Under the pieces are notes generated by a model that ran no database searches, was not told the DNA's origin, and was given only the letters and a program-made list of their open reading frames with translations. A stretch of 64,000 bases of DNA, taken from Anisakis pegreffii (lineage: Eukaryota > Nematoda > Chromadorea > Rhabditida > Anisakidae). The stretch lies in NCBI GenBank assembly GCA_035041965.1, contig JAPYMA010000100.1:186001-250000 (forward strand), in the 5' to 3' direction. A program made the translations under genes and the position numbers. Of this stretch, positions 49,601-60,011 are shown in pieces (position 1 is the first letter of the stretch; every line of letters starts with the position of its first letter).

Positions 49601-52600
49601 CAACAATCGAATGGTTTACCAGCTCCAGATGTAATGTTGGGACAATTTGCATCCAAAGCGTTGCCACTAAGAATGCCAACAGCACCTGTTGCACCGAAGG
49701 TTCGAAGCAAATTCCCAGAGACATGGATTTGGGGCAATTTCATCGCAAAGTAGGGCATTTTCAAATGCATTTCACTATTTCTTTTTTAGTATTTGAGTTT
49801 GGCAACTGTTGGAAAATGGTAAGATTCAATTCACAAGTTCAGTTTCTTCTAACTAGATTATTGTTGTGAACCGTTTTAGAATATTTAGGAGATGGACTAT
49901 CATTCAAATGAAGTCATTTGTTATGGAATCAAATACTCGTTTAAAAATATGTCCTTCTATGGTCTCAAAAAATATTCTCAATTATGCCACTGAAGTGACC
50001 AATAAGAAAGATATTAATTGAAAGTCACCTGATACCGTTATGCGCTGGAAGGGAATTCCAAATGAGTTCTTTATAAGAAAAAATATGGAAAGTTTTATGC
50101 GAATGTATCTGTCAAAAAACTATCACTGATTTGATCAGTTATTTTTTTAAAAATTCATTCTGAATGCACCTTTTGATGTAGTTGTTTGTGAGTGGAAATG
50201 TATTGTTGCTATCGTTGTGGTGACCGTCATTGTCTAGCTGCTAGAGCACTCCGCTTCATAAACGCAAAACAATGAGAAGTGTATTCGTGAGCAAAACTTT
50301 TTTCGCCAGCAAGTTTAACCAAGAAAAATCATTTATCTTTGATTAACGTTAAGTAGTGAGAATGATTTTGTTTTTATGTGCTGAGCTGATCGTATTCAAC
50401 ATTGATTGCTTAGGTGTATCCAGCATCGTAATTTTTATTCGAACTTTAAACCAATGCAGATTCCGTTCGGATAAATAATATGAGGTTCAATATTCCGGGA
50501 TGATACGCAGTATTTTTTATCAGTTTATTTTTTTCCGTAAATTCGTTTCATCAAATTAGGTTGAATTTCCCTCTTGAGCCTTCACTTGATCAATTCATCA
50601 TCCGAATTGTTAGCACTTTCTGTTTTCACGAGCAAGAAGCCTTCTTCAGCTAAAAAAAATTCATTATCGATGCTGTTTCAGTCTTTTTGTCGAGCCTTAT
50701 TTGTCGTTTGACAAACATCGAGTTTCACAGTTATCTCACAATAACACAGCAATGATCCAATCATCGTTTATATATTTTCACTAGTAATTTTCGATTATTC
50801 GTTAACCGAACGGAACAATAAATACTTTTTTTTTGCCATTCGAACATCGCCAGAAGTCTCAAATCTCTTTGCTATGAGTTCATCGCCATAACTTAATCCA
50901 TTTCGCAGATAGGCCATATATTTTCACGCTGAGATAAAAATCTTCTATGTTACTTCTTGGCTTATTGAAAGGAATAACTCGCTTGCTTTAATGGAATCTA
51001 ATAAAAAGTGATTATCCAATGAATTCGTCATCTGTATTATTATAATTGAATGGCTAGACTGAGCAATGGCTTATATGATAATTGCAGCAACGTGTTTGTA
51101 CAAATTTAGACGAACGCTGAAGGCAGAACTTTCAGTTGACAGTCGTGCGGTAATGGTATTTGATCGGTTTTTTATGAAAGAACCACTTGGCGATACAGTA
51201 TTGACGGATGCAACTCGTCAATTTGAACTAAATTATTTTAATGTGATGAGAACAAGGAAAGATTTTCCAGAGTGTTGGTTGATGAGCACAATTGATAATG
51301 AATCCACTCATCAGCTATCTGATGATCAGCGGTGAGCACAACTTAAACAATCTCGTCGTTGTGATGTGGTTGTGAAATGTGCATCTTGACTTTCATTCAT
51401 TTCTGCTCAGAATTACTAATCTTTGCCTTTTGCTCATTTCACTATTGCATTTTTGTAGCCGTTCATACTCCTAAGTTAGATATACTTTAAGTTAAGCATC
51501 TTCTGAGAGCATTACTTGATCTGTAAACTTGATAGTCAACTAACTTTTGACAGTCGTCCCTCTGAATTATTAGGTACCCGGTCAGTCTGCCTAAAGATGT
51601 TTTGCCTAACGACATTTCATCTAAAGACACTTTGCCTAGGAGACATTTTACCTAACAGACATTTGCTTAATGGGAATTTTGCCTAACGGCATTTCGCTTA
51701 ATGCGCGTGCGAGATTGTTAGACCCACCCGTTCAGAACACCTTGGGGATGTTCATCTCGTAGTCTATTATTAGAACACTTATACATGTGAACATAAGTGA
51801 TTTTGATGGCTTCAATCAAAGTCAGGTTTTGACCGATGAAGTTACGAAGAGCAAACAACGCGTTTAGTTCATCTTTATCACCGACGATGGACAGCTCGCT
51901 TCAGCAGTCTCCTTTAAGGAACTATGTTTGGATTCAAAACAATACATTTCCCGTAGAAATAAGAATGTTAGTTATTATTAATTATGCACGTCAGAATACA
52001 TGAAATTAAATAAAATGCTGATGATAGCAACGTTTATAGTAGCAATAACAATAACAACGTATGTTAACTAATAAATGCGTGTATAATTGGTGAATAGAAG
52101 TGAGTAGTGTTCGTCGGGGAACGGGGTCCCCGTCGGGGACCCCGGCGGGGAACGCGGGGAGCGCTCCCCCCGCGCAATTTGCTCCCCGACTTTTTGCGGG
52201 GACCCCCCCCGTCCAATTTACTCCCCGCGGGACCCCCCCCGCGCAATTTGCTCCCCGACTTTTTCGCGGGGAGCTCCCCGTCCAATTTCGCTCCCCGACG
52301 GGAAGGACGGGGAGTGCGAACCTTCCCGAATATCGCGAACATTTAACTGAAAATGGTGAAAGACAGCTGCAACACTTTCAATATTGTCTTGTTTTTTGTT
52401 TTGAAATGTGAGTATAAGGTGCACTTGAAAGAAAACTACTTAAAAAAAGGAGAAAAATCTTTAAAAAATTGAAATTTTGTTTAAAAAATTGAGCTGAAAT
52501 GCTCCCCGTCCTCCCCGTCGGGGAGGAACACGGGGAGCGGTCATTCCCCGACGGGGTCCCCCCCGCGCAATTTGCTCCCCGACTTTTTCGCGGGGACCCC

Positions 52601-55600
52601 CCCGTCCAACTTACTCCCCGCGGGGACCCCCCCGTCCAACTTACTCCCCGCGGGGACCCCCCCGTGCAAAAAATTGCTCCCCGACGAACACTAGAAGTGA
52701 GCAATAATTTTTGTTAACTCTTGTTGCTATCCTTATTATCATTATTGTTGTTACAACCTTTATTATTGCTATTGTTATTGTTATTAGTTATCATACGTTG
52801 TTACTGTTATTGCTACCATGAATGTTGTTATCGTCAGCAGTAATAATAACTAACATTCTTATTTCTACGGGAAATGTATTGTTTTGAATCCAAACATAGT
52901 TCCTTAAAGGAGACTGCTGAAGCGAGCTGTCCATCGTCGGTGATAAAGATGAACTAAACGCGTTGTTTGCTCTTCGTAACTTCATCGGTCAAAACCTGAC
53001 TTTGATTGAAGCCATCAAAATCACTTATGTTCACATGTATAAGTGTTCTAATAATAGACTACGAGATGAACATCCCCAAGGTGTTCTGAACGGGTGGGTC
53101 TAACAATCTCGCACACGCACTAGGCAAAATGCCCTTAGGTAAAACTTCTTTACGCGTATTGACCGGTCACAGAATTAATAGCTGCTTTGAAGTGCTTAGG
53201 TATTTGATTGTGCTGGAGAAGCGAGTATTTGTTGCGTGCGTTCTGGCTGATTTTGTCCTTCAACTGATTTGATTTTCATTTCAAAAGATTCACAGATACG
53301 GAGTAATGCAAGATAGAAACAGTGTGAGTATTAATCAGTAATGTGAATTTCATTGCACTTCTGAATATTGATAATCTGTGGGCATTGCAAGCAGTGGGTA
53401 GAAAAATTTTGCTTGTAGAAAATGAACTAATAAATCTCTGCTGAAACTCAGTTCTCCTCATTTGTGAGCGGTGATCAAAATTTAATAACGTACGCCTAAG
53501 TGGTAATCTCGGTTCAAACTTCGTCTTCAGAATTTAATCAGAATTTCTAAGAATTCAACTTCACTCCAAATGTTCACCATTTATTTATTGATCATCTCCG
53601 TTTATGAAATTCTTAAGTGTTGTTATTTCTTGTAAGCTGGCATACGTTCGTTTGACGACAGTACTTGACCCACAAAAATTTCATATAATATGGATTCGTT
53701 CTTTACTCTCCGCTCATTTTTCCTATTTTCGTTGTTCATTGACTAAATATCAGATAACTATATATTGAAGCGCTTAGGTATTATGATTGCAAAAAAGGAT
53801 TTGTTTCTCCTGACGATAAATATCTTATGATAAATAGTCCATGGAACGTTGAGGTGCAGCAACTTTATTGCTTTTAACATAGCTGGTTGCAAGAGCCTTT
53901 ATGGATGTTATGCTCAAAAGAAATGTGATAGAATCAGCGATATTCTCAAATGAAATTTTCATTTTGATGTTTACTGAATATGAACGAAAAAAGTCGAAAA
54001 ATTTTTATCAGAGAAACATATGATGGTGGTATTTTCGTCAAATTATTGCAAGCGATTTCTTAAGCCTTAGATGTGATAGTTGTCAATATCAGTAACATTG
54101 AATTATTTCAATGGGCCTACTTCTATCATTTCTGATCGCTTTTATTGGTGCTTTTTCAGTGAAACTGGTGAAGCAGTTTATGAGGCGACTGTTCCGGACA
54201 CGATCACCTCTTGGGTGGCAAGTGCTTTTGCTATCAACGATGAAACCGGTCTCGGAGTTGCACCTTCAACTTCAAAGGTCATCGATTTGTTTAAGATAGT
54301 GTTTACATATAGGAATGCTTAAGCATATATGATTTTCACATCCGACCTCATACGATAATAAGTTAACGTTCATTTGCCGAACCGTCCTCTTCTAATCGAA
54401 CAAAAATGAATTCCGTTGAATTTATCTTAATGAACATGAAAAAACCAAATCAATTTTGTATCGATTGGGATCGAAATAATTCTTGCTGTCGTTACCTTCA
54501 AGAGTGCTTCTGCATTCAACTGGACTGTGTAGAACGCATAAAACGCATGTTTGGTCGTATCAGAAATTTTCAACGGTATTTATTTAGATTATAAAATCTT
54601 TCATATCAATGATTTGTGCGAATTTATGATCGAATGTCAGGCATTATTATGAAGGGACTGTTCAATTCTTTTTTCTTCAGTTGACTGTATTCCGTCCGTT
54701 TTTCATTCGACTAAACATACCGTATTCCGTGAAACGAGGCGAGAAGTTTGCGCTACAAGTACTCATATTCAATTATATGGATACTGAGCAGGACGTAGGT
54801 CGCTTTCTTCTCTAATATAATACGACCTTTTCTATCCCAAAGTTATCATTGAAATAACATTTCCCGGGGTCATTTTGCCTCTGTTTTTTTTGTTTCGTGG
54901 AGTACTTCAAGTGAGATTGTTTACCAAAAACTTTGCTGTCTCATTTCTAAGGAAGGTCGAAAAAAACGAATTTATTTTTGTTGATCATTTACATCACTGC
55001 TTAGAAGAGAGTCAAAGAAGGTGATATTTAAAGGTCACTGTTACGTTGAAACACGATGATGGCGCTGGCTTTGATTTCTTGCAGAAAGATGGTACCTCTA
55101 AGAAACCACTAAGGTGAGCCAAATGTTTTAAAATGGAATTGTGATAATCATATGAATTCGTTAATCGTTTCAAACCGAAGTGTCGTAGTCGATTAATCAA
55201 AAATGGCAAGTATTGACTAAGTTTTCGTTGACTAAATTATTTAAGATGAAACAGTAATGAGAATGTAAATTGTTGCAGTAAAGATTCAAAATCAAAGAAC
55301 TACAACATGCGCTTAATATCGGTCCCAGGAGGAGGTGTTTCAAAGGCTGTTTATTTCCCAATCGTGCCTACGCAAATTGGTGAGGTAAAATTGTCTGTTG
55401 TTGCGCAATCTGCAAAGGCTGGTGATGCGGTTGAGCAACGTCTTAAAGTGGAAGTATGCCTTACTTATTTCATTTATGTTAATTGTTTGCAGTTATTGAC
55501 TGTCTCATTGACCTGATACCATGATTATTATTTATTCGTTGATGATTCATCAAGTCTAGAATTAGTATCTTGTTCAGCCTGAAGGGTATCGCGTTGATCG

Positions 55601-58600
55601 AAATATACCGATGATTATTGATCTGTCTGAGAAAACGGCATTCAGCAAGGAAGTTGATTTACAATATCCACATGATGCAGTTGAGGGCTCGAAAAGAGCT
55701 CGAGTTGATATAATCGGTCAGTTTGGTTTCATTGACGGTTCTCATGTAAAACTACCTCAATCAAAATTTTTTGACTGTCTCTCTTGATTCTGACATCTTT
55801 TCATCTGCTGAAACTTCATTAAGACCAGCAGATGTGCGTTTTTTAACACGATGGTTTCATTATTGTTCCATCCACATTTTCAAAGATGCATAAATTCTGC
55901 AAATCTTCAGGTGATATTATGGGCCCGATATTGGCCAATATTGATGCCTTAGTACAAATGCCTTATGGTTGTGGGGAACAGAACATGATCAATTTTGTGC
56001 CGAATATTGTTGTTCTAAGATACTTAAAGGCAACAAAACGAGCTGGTGCACAGATAGAAGCGAAAGCTCTCAAGTATATGGAATCAGGTTATCAGAGAGA
56101 GCTTACTTATAGGTGCGTTTTTTGTGATTTTCATCTATTTTTCAAGTTCAGGAAGTGGTGCATTTCAAAATCTCTGGGTTATTATCACATGGTGTGTGCC
56201 TAAAGTGTGCTGTTTCATGCCATAAATAAAGTGATGAGTACCAAAACCTATAGTCTTACCCTTCAGTTATACGAATGATTGCATATCTTACAATTAGGAT
56301 GCATTCAAATGCGACTTGATTAATAGCTTTCATATCGAGGTGTTTCAAAATATTTGAAATGGTGTTTTTAGAAGGGATGATAATTCTTTTTCCGCATTTG
56401 GTCAACAAGATAAACATGGTTCAACCTGGTTGACAGCATTCGTCGTACGCTCTTTCAAACAAGCACAATCATTTATCTTTGTTGATGACCAAATTCTACA
56501 GAAAACATTCGCTTTTCTCAATGCTCAACAGGAACAAGTAATCTAATATGATCGTTACATCATTTTGTCGTACTCTACTGCCTCCTGTTTCTTTAAAAGG
56601 ATGTTCATGGAATGCGTATTTGCTTATAAACTCAAGTGTTGAGTAATTAAAGAGGTCGTGAATGAATAATGTGCTGATGTATTATCCCAGGAGAATGGTG
56701 CGTTTGCCGAGCGAGGTGAGGTGCATCATAAAGATATGCAAGGTGGTGCTGCTGAGGGTGGTGTGCCTCTAACTGCCTACGTTTTTATTGCATTCCTTGA
56801 GAATGGCGTATGTCGTCAATGTTATCTCATTTCTTCTTTTTCCGAACCACTCCCTTAAATCTCACATGACTTAAATTTTTATAGCACTGGAGACAAGGCC
56901 GATCTCTCAGGCCCGGTTTTATATATTTAACCATGTACTCCTAATAAGCTGATTTTTAATGAAATTTCAACACATTTTGATGCCTGTTAATGTTATGAAG
57001 AAAAAAATTTTTTTTTCAGCCTGAGAGATCCGGTTTGTTTCCGATGCTATGAAATGTTTTAAGTTGTGCGCATGGTCCGGGAAAAGAACTTTTTCCTTTT
57101 CTTCTTAGTTGAGACCAGGAAAATAACGCAAGTCATGGAATCTCAGATCTGTGACTGCAATATCCATCAACCTGTGACAAACTGAATGTTGGAGCCGGAT
57201 CTCCCATATCTGTTCGTTGTGCGAGGATCAATCTCCTTTTTACGCAAATCGAATCAAGATTGGCTAACGCCATAGAGCCTTGCCGTAGCTCGCCGCTTAG
57301 CTGAGAAAGAAATTGTTCATCGATGAAAATTAACTCCATGAAGTTGTGCATCTAATTTGCTGAGCTGTACTTCGAGAGTGGCTTGTAGTACACGCTGAGA
57401 AGTGTTAATTGGTGCAGAGGAAGAAACATGAATATTTACAGGTTAAAAACGATAAAGCGCAACACTATTTGGAGCAGCATTTGAACGAAATAAAAGACGA
57501 TGTTTACGCTCTGGCTGTAGTCACATACGCCCTGCATTTGGCCAAGAGCACAAAGAAAAGCGAAGCTCTCAAAATGCTTGAAGCACATAAAATTGAAGAC
57601 ACCGGTGAGTGAGTAATCGTTTTTCTCTGCTAGTTTGATGTCAGCATTTTGGTCGTTTGCAATTTGTGTGATATGTACGGACATTTTTCCAGATGGAAGT
57701 GCACATTGGACAGCAAAAGCCGGAGGTGAAAAAGCTAAAGACACTCAACAATACTTCTATCAGCCTCGTCCAGTTGACGTTGAAATTAGTTCATACGCAT
57801 TGCTCACTTATATGCTTAACGATGATAAGGAAAAGGGCCTACCAATCGTAAGGTGGTTAAGCTCACAACGGAACGCACTCGGAGGTTTCAGCAGTACTCA
57901 GGTAAAATCCTTCCTTTACTCACTCATTTTAAAAATTCCACCTTAATCATCGATTCTGGAATAGTGGGTATGATGTGATTGTCTCAGTTCTCATGGTACT
58001 GATCTTTTGATTGCATATCGACTCATTTTCATGTCATCTATTCAACAAATTTAAATTGCTATTTATTCAAGCACTTTTCACGGCAATGTTATAAATTCTA
58101 ATGAAACAGGATACGGTGATGGCATTGCAAGCATTGGGCGCATACGCTGAGAAAGCTTATTCGCCAACATTCAACGTTTCGATTATTGTAAAGAGTGGTG
58201 CAGACAATGAACAATTTGAAGTGACACCTGAAAATGCAATTGTTCTACAGTCTTATGAAGTGCGTTCTTAATTCATTTTCTCTCAGTTTTGTATTGATTG
58301 TCATTTGACTTGATCGTTGCGTAACTGCTCCAATTAGTTTGCTTGTGGACGTCGCAAATATATTTTCATATTTTCAACACTTTTCAACCAATATGTTGGG
58401 GTGAAAAAGGGAAACTTAAAGATATGCTTCGAGTTCAGATTTCCAGTCTCGATGAGCCACTTCAAATCGAAGCCAAAGGCAATGGTGTAATTTTTGCGCA
58501 AGCACAATACTCATACTATCGTGTGGCAACCAAAGACGATATGCCTTTCTATTGTACTAAAGATGTACGCGAAGTTCACGGCGGTAACCGACTGCAACTT

Positions 58601-60011
58601 GACTTATGTTGCAAGTACGTTTTTCATTTGTCTGGAGGTGGTTTTGTTAAAAATGAACTCGGGATTTTCAGAGATAGGAGCTGAAGGCTTTTGTGAACAC
58701 GTAGAATTTTAAATTTGAATTTTTTTTTCAAGTACTGTTCACAAGAAAAATTGGTAGTTGTATAGTTCAGAGGAGGTAGGCACGCACTGTAATGCGCACG
58801 TAGTACATCGCATTGACAGATAATGTGCCAGAAAGGAGTTATTCCTCGAAACGTTCTCAGAGCTCACTAGACCCTTTCTAAACGAAAAATCAAATCATCA
58901 TGAGTGAGTGAATCACAGCAGAGAGGTGCAATTCATAATAAGAAGCATGCATTCCCATTGCAGCTATACTAAACCTGGACAGCGCTCGAACATGGCCGTG
59001 GCTGAAGTGAGTGCGTTAACTGGTTACCGATTCGATGGTGACGAAATCGGACGGCTAACTGATATTGCTGATTTGCAAAGAGCCGAACTCGACAAGGAGG
59101 ACACAAAAATGAATTTGTATTTTAATCCGGTAGAAGATTTTTCCCATCCTTCGATCGTCATTATTCTTTTGATGTAAAATAATACGCAAGTTGGCTTTTA
59201 AAAGATCTGTTGAAAGCCACAAAAGAATGGATGAGGTATGGCTCGGAAAATTCGACTAATGTTTTGAGATGAGTGCAAGATAAAGGAATAGATCTTAGAC
59301 TGTTTCATATTTGCAGCTCGGATCTACACCGGTATGCTTATCATTGTTCAGTGATATGGTTTATCAAGTGGCTGATCAAAAGCCTGCTCAAATGGTTCTT
59401 TTCGATTACTATGATCCAGAACAACAGGTGATTCCGTCACTGAATTGGTCCATTAGCTGATGACAGTTTCAATCTGTCACCAATCATTCACAGCTTCGCT
59501 TCACTCCTCAAAAAATATGTGGGTAGCGCAAAAAAGTGGTGAAAAATTAGCAAGAAATACCGCAAATAATAATGTTTTGCTGATGACAGTTTTAATCTGT
59601 TCATCCTGTTCATTCTGAGAGAAACAGTTTTCGAGTTATTTTATGGCCAGTCGATTCAGTTAATGCCTCGTGAAATTGTGAAACGGTTCGTACAATCGAA
59701 ATGAAGAATGTGAAGATTCGGCGATTTCCTGTCGGAGGTCTTAAGCAGCAATGCAGTTGTAGTGGAGTTATTTGAAGAAGAAATAAAAACAATTTAAGGT
59801 GAAATCATCCTATTCGGCTAAACAAGTACGATCACTGCAAGACGCATGTCCTGATTGCTGGCCATCGGTGGAAATAAATGACGAGGGCTCAGGTATGACT
59901 GCAACTCGAGCTGATGCATCAAATGCTGCGACGATAACCACCACATCAGGTGTGCTTCGCCTTGGCGTCTTATCACTACTAATCCATTTCTTAACTCTTA
60001 CCGTTGTGTAA
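37658..60011 (+). CDS. tep: Thioester-containing protein (TEP/CD109/complement C3-like), GPI-anchored, with alternative exon 15
   Basis: Exons: 37658..37785, 38226..38395, 38862..39059, 39339..39461, 39855..40053, 40162..40267, 40365..40550, 40811..40954, 41067..41213, 41403..41597, 41725..41916, 42027..42176, 42257..42400, 42632..42689, cassette 15A/B/C/D, 54160..54277, 54681..54794, 55034..55113, 55279..55453, 55578..55716, 55911..56112, 56372..56537, 56691..56807, 57442..57604, 57693..57901, 58110..58259, 58439..58614, 58964..59129, 59317..59427, 59799..60011. All phases agree, giving 1535-1544 residues (family usually 1,400-1,500). Landmarks (isoform A): signal peptide; QTDKAIYKP 154-162; EPPLGDW 218-224; YVLPKFEV 245-252; AVDQSVLLL 628-636; RRRR 672-675; variable segment 714-774; GCGEQ 1002-1006; VHHKDM with catalytic-type His 1118; hydrophobic C-terminus of GPI type. 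The protein should be secreted or surface-bound and attach covalently to targets through the thioester, as in invertebrate innate immunity. The start could be Met 37658 or Met 37694; the latter gives the cleaner signal peptide. Intron 4 and the exon at 58439 are the least certain joins. Confidence 0.95.
43537..43585. repeat. Perfect long hairpin in the intron before cassette A
   Basis: A 21-base arm (43537-43557, starting GTTTGCACC) is followed by a 7-base loop and its exact reverse complement (43565-43585). The next flanking pair (A at 43536, T at 43586) extends the stem to 22 bp. It lies in the intron between constant exon 14 and the first alternative cassette, 260 bases before cassette A. 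Intronic base-paired elements guide mutually exclusive splicing in other genes, so a role in exon choice is possible; a small MITE is the alternative. Confidence 0.9.
43847..44027 (+). CDS. tep: TEP alternative exon 15A
   Basis: Acceptor ACTTCTTTCAG, 181 bases, donor GTGAGG; enters in phase 1 and leaves in phase 2. Joined to exon 14 it gives [19 protein letters not shown], an acidic middle, then [18 protein letters not shown] before the constant [17 protein letters not shown]-x2-FPE-x-W-x-W is the conserved end of the variable, bait-like segment of insect and nematode TEPs. The Pro/Gly/Ala-rich start suggests a flexible, protease-exposed loop. It is an alternative to 15B, 15C and 15D. Confidence 0.88.
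45384..45552 (+). CDS. tep: TEP alternative exon 15B
   Basis: Acceptor ATCGTTCAG, 169 bases, donor GTGAGT; the same phases as 15A. Like 15A it begins TGATG, so the junction reads Met-Met. It continues [19 protein letters not shown], an Ala/Ser-rich stretch, and [20 protein letters not shown]. The segment is acidic at its start and differs from 15A except in the KVR-x2-FPE-x-WIW end. Confidence 0.88.
46776..46925 (+). pseudogene. tep: Decayed fifth TEP cassette (pseudo-exon)
   Basis: Between 15B and 15C the plus strand reads [20 protein letters not shown] and then a GTGAGT donor in phase 2, as in the other cassettes. It aligns with [15 protein letters not shown] of 15C position by position: FPET is kept, both tryptophans are lost (Cys and Arg) and KVR has become KKL. 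A TAG stop lies three codons upstream (46852-46854) in this frame. An acceptor ATTCACCAG at 46775 opens a different frame. A stop plus a frame change make it unusable as it stands. Confidence 0.6.
47595..47890. mobile_element. MITE copy, same family as 63274-63654
   Basis: TAGTGGTTCTCACG at 47595 opens a segment that matches the element at 63274 over about 280 bases. Shared stretches include GGCAGGCCG, GAAATTAATTTTCTGGAATG, ACAAGTATTTTT and a run of A followed by TCTTCGGCGAT or CCTTCGCCAAT. I did not find a clean right end here. Confidence 0.65.
47982..48575. repeat. Tandem duplication with a period of about 243 bp inside a TEP intron
   Basis: Two diverged copies run from about 48095 and from about 48338. 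They share ACGAT-x-TCAGCC, GAACTTAC-AAA, TTGTGACTA, CAGAAAATAGGA and ATGGCGTTT or GTGGCGTTT followed by ATCATAA in the same order. A plus-strand frame of 131 codons spans the first copy and is among the longest uninterrupted frames in the window, but the second copy is broken in that frame. It resembles no protein I know. It probably belongs to a transposon. Confidence 0.7.
48740..48840. mobile_element. Possible degenerate transposon end
   Basis: A GC-rich patch ends GGGCCGGGGTTGCCGCAGG, whose reverse complement has the form of a hAT end (CCTGCGGCAACCCC). I could not match a left partner with confidence. Confidence 0.35.
49578..49749 (+). CDS. tep: TEP alternative exon 15C
   Basis: Acceptor TTTTTGCGATCAG, 172 bases, donor GTAGGG; phases as in 15A. 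It encodes [20 protein letters not shown], a hydrophobic/basic middle, and [19 protein letters not shown]. Unlike 15A and 15B the start is basic and not acidic. A second in-phase acceptor (CATATAG, exon start 49593) would shorten it by five codons. Confidence 0.87.
51136..51331 (+). CDS. tep: TEP alternative exon 15D
   Basis: Acceptor GAACTTTCAG, 196 bases, donor GTGAGC; phases as in the other cassettes. It is the longest and most divergent one: [20 protein letters not shown], then [20 protein letters not shown] and a polar tail. FPE-x-W is kept, the second Trp is Met, and the x is Cys, which adds a cysteine the other isoforms lack. Confidence 0.85.
51574..53171. mobile_element. Mutator-like/foldback transposon, 1.6 kb, no transposase
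   Basis: Long inverted arms (about 51574-52078 and 52755-53171) run from a GTCTAACAATCTCGCAC-type outer segment through TACGGGAAATGTATTG-type inner sequence. The element is flanked by the direct repeats GAATTATTAG (51564-51573) and GAATTAATAG (53172-53181). A 10-bp target duplication with arms of 400-500 bp fits Mutator-like elements. The outer ends carry tandem GCCTAA-GACA units, the same as at the window start. The centre was later invaded by a hAT MITE. It sits in the intron between cassette 15D and constant exon 16. Confidence 0.75.
52105..52693. mobile_element. GC-rich hAT-type MITE, 589 bp, nested in the foldback element
   Basis: It starts TAGTGTTCGTCGGGGA and ends with the exact reverse complement (TCCCCGACGAACACTA). 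It is flanked by perfect 8-bp duplications, GAAGTGAG, at 52097-52104 and 52694-52701. The interior has two GC-rich blocks of CTCCCCGAC-TTTTT-CGCGGGGA modules around an AT-rich centre. Open frames on both strands rich in Pro/Arg/Gly are artefacts of the modules. Confidence 0.92.
53182..54159. other. TEP intron, 3' part, before constant exon 16
   Basis: This is ordinary AT-rich intron sequence ending in a strong TGCTTTTTCAG acceptor at 54159. I saw no further FPE-x-W cassette here. Confidence 0.6.
55967..55981 (+). other. tep: Thioester motif GCGEQ of the TEP
   Basis: The codons GGT TGT GGG GAA CAG encode GCGEQ, followed by N, within [10 protein letters not shown]. The Cys and Gln form the internal thioester of C3, C4, alpha-2-macroglobulin and active TEPs. 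All key residues are intact, so this is predicted to be a thioester-competent TEP and not one of the thioester-less paralogues. Confidence 0.97.
56889..57042. repeat. Intronic inverted repeat, possible small MITE
   Basis: Arms of about 24 bp (56889-56912 and 57019-57042) share GATCTCTCAGGC and its complement exactly, with four mismatches in the outer half. They are separated by about 105 bp of AT-rich DNA. They lie in the TEP intron between the exons ending 56807 and starting 57442. I saw no clear target duplication. Confidence 0.7.

Noticed and set aside
52064..52717. Pro/Arg/Gly-rich frames of 68-108 codons on both strands
   Set aside because: They come from the repeated GC-rich modules of the hAT MITE, which is bounded by target duplications.
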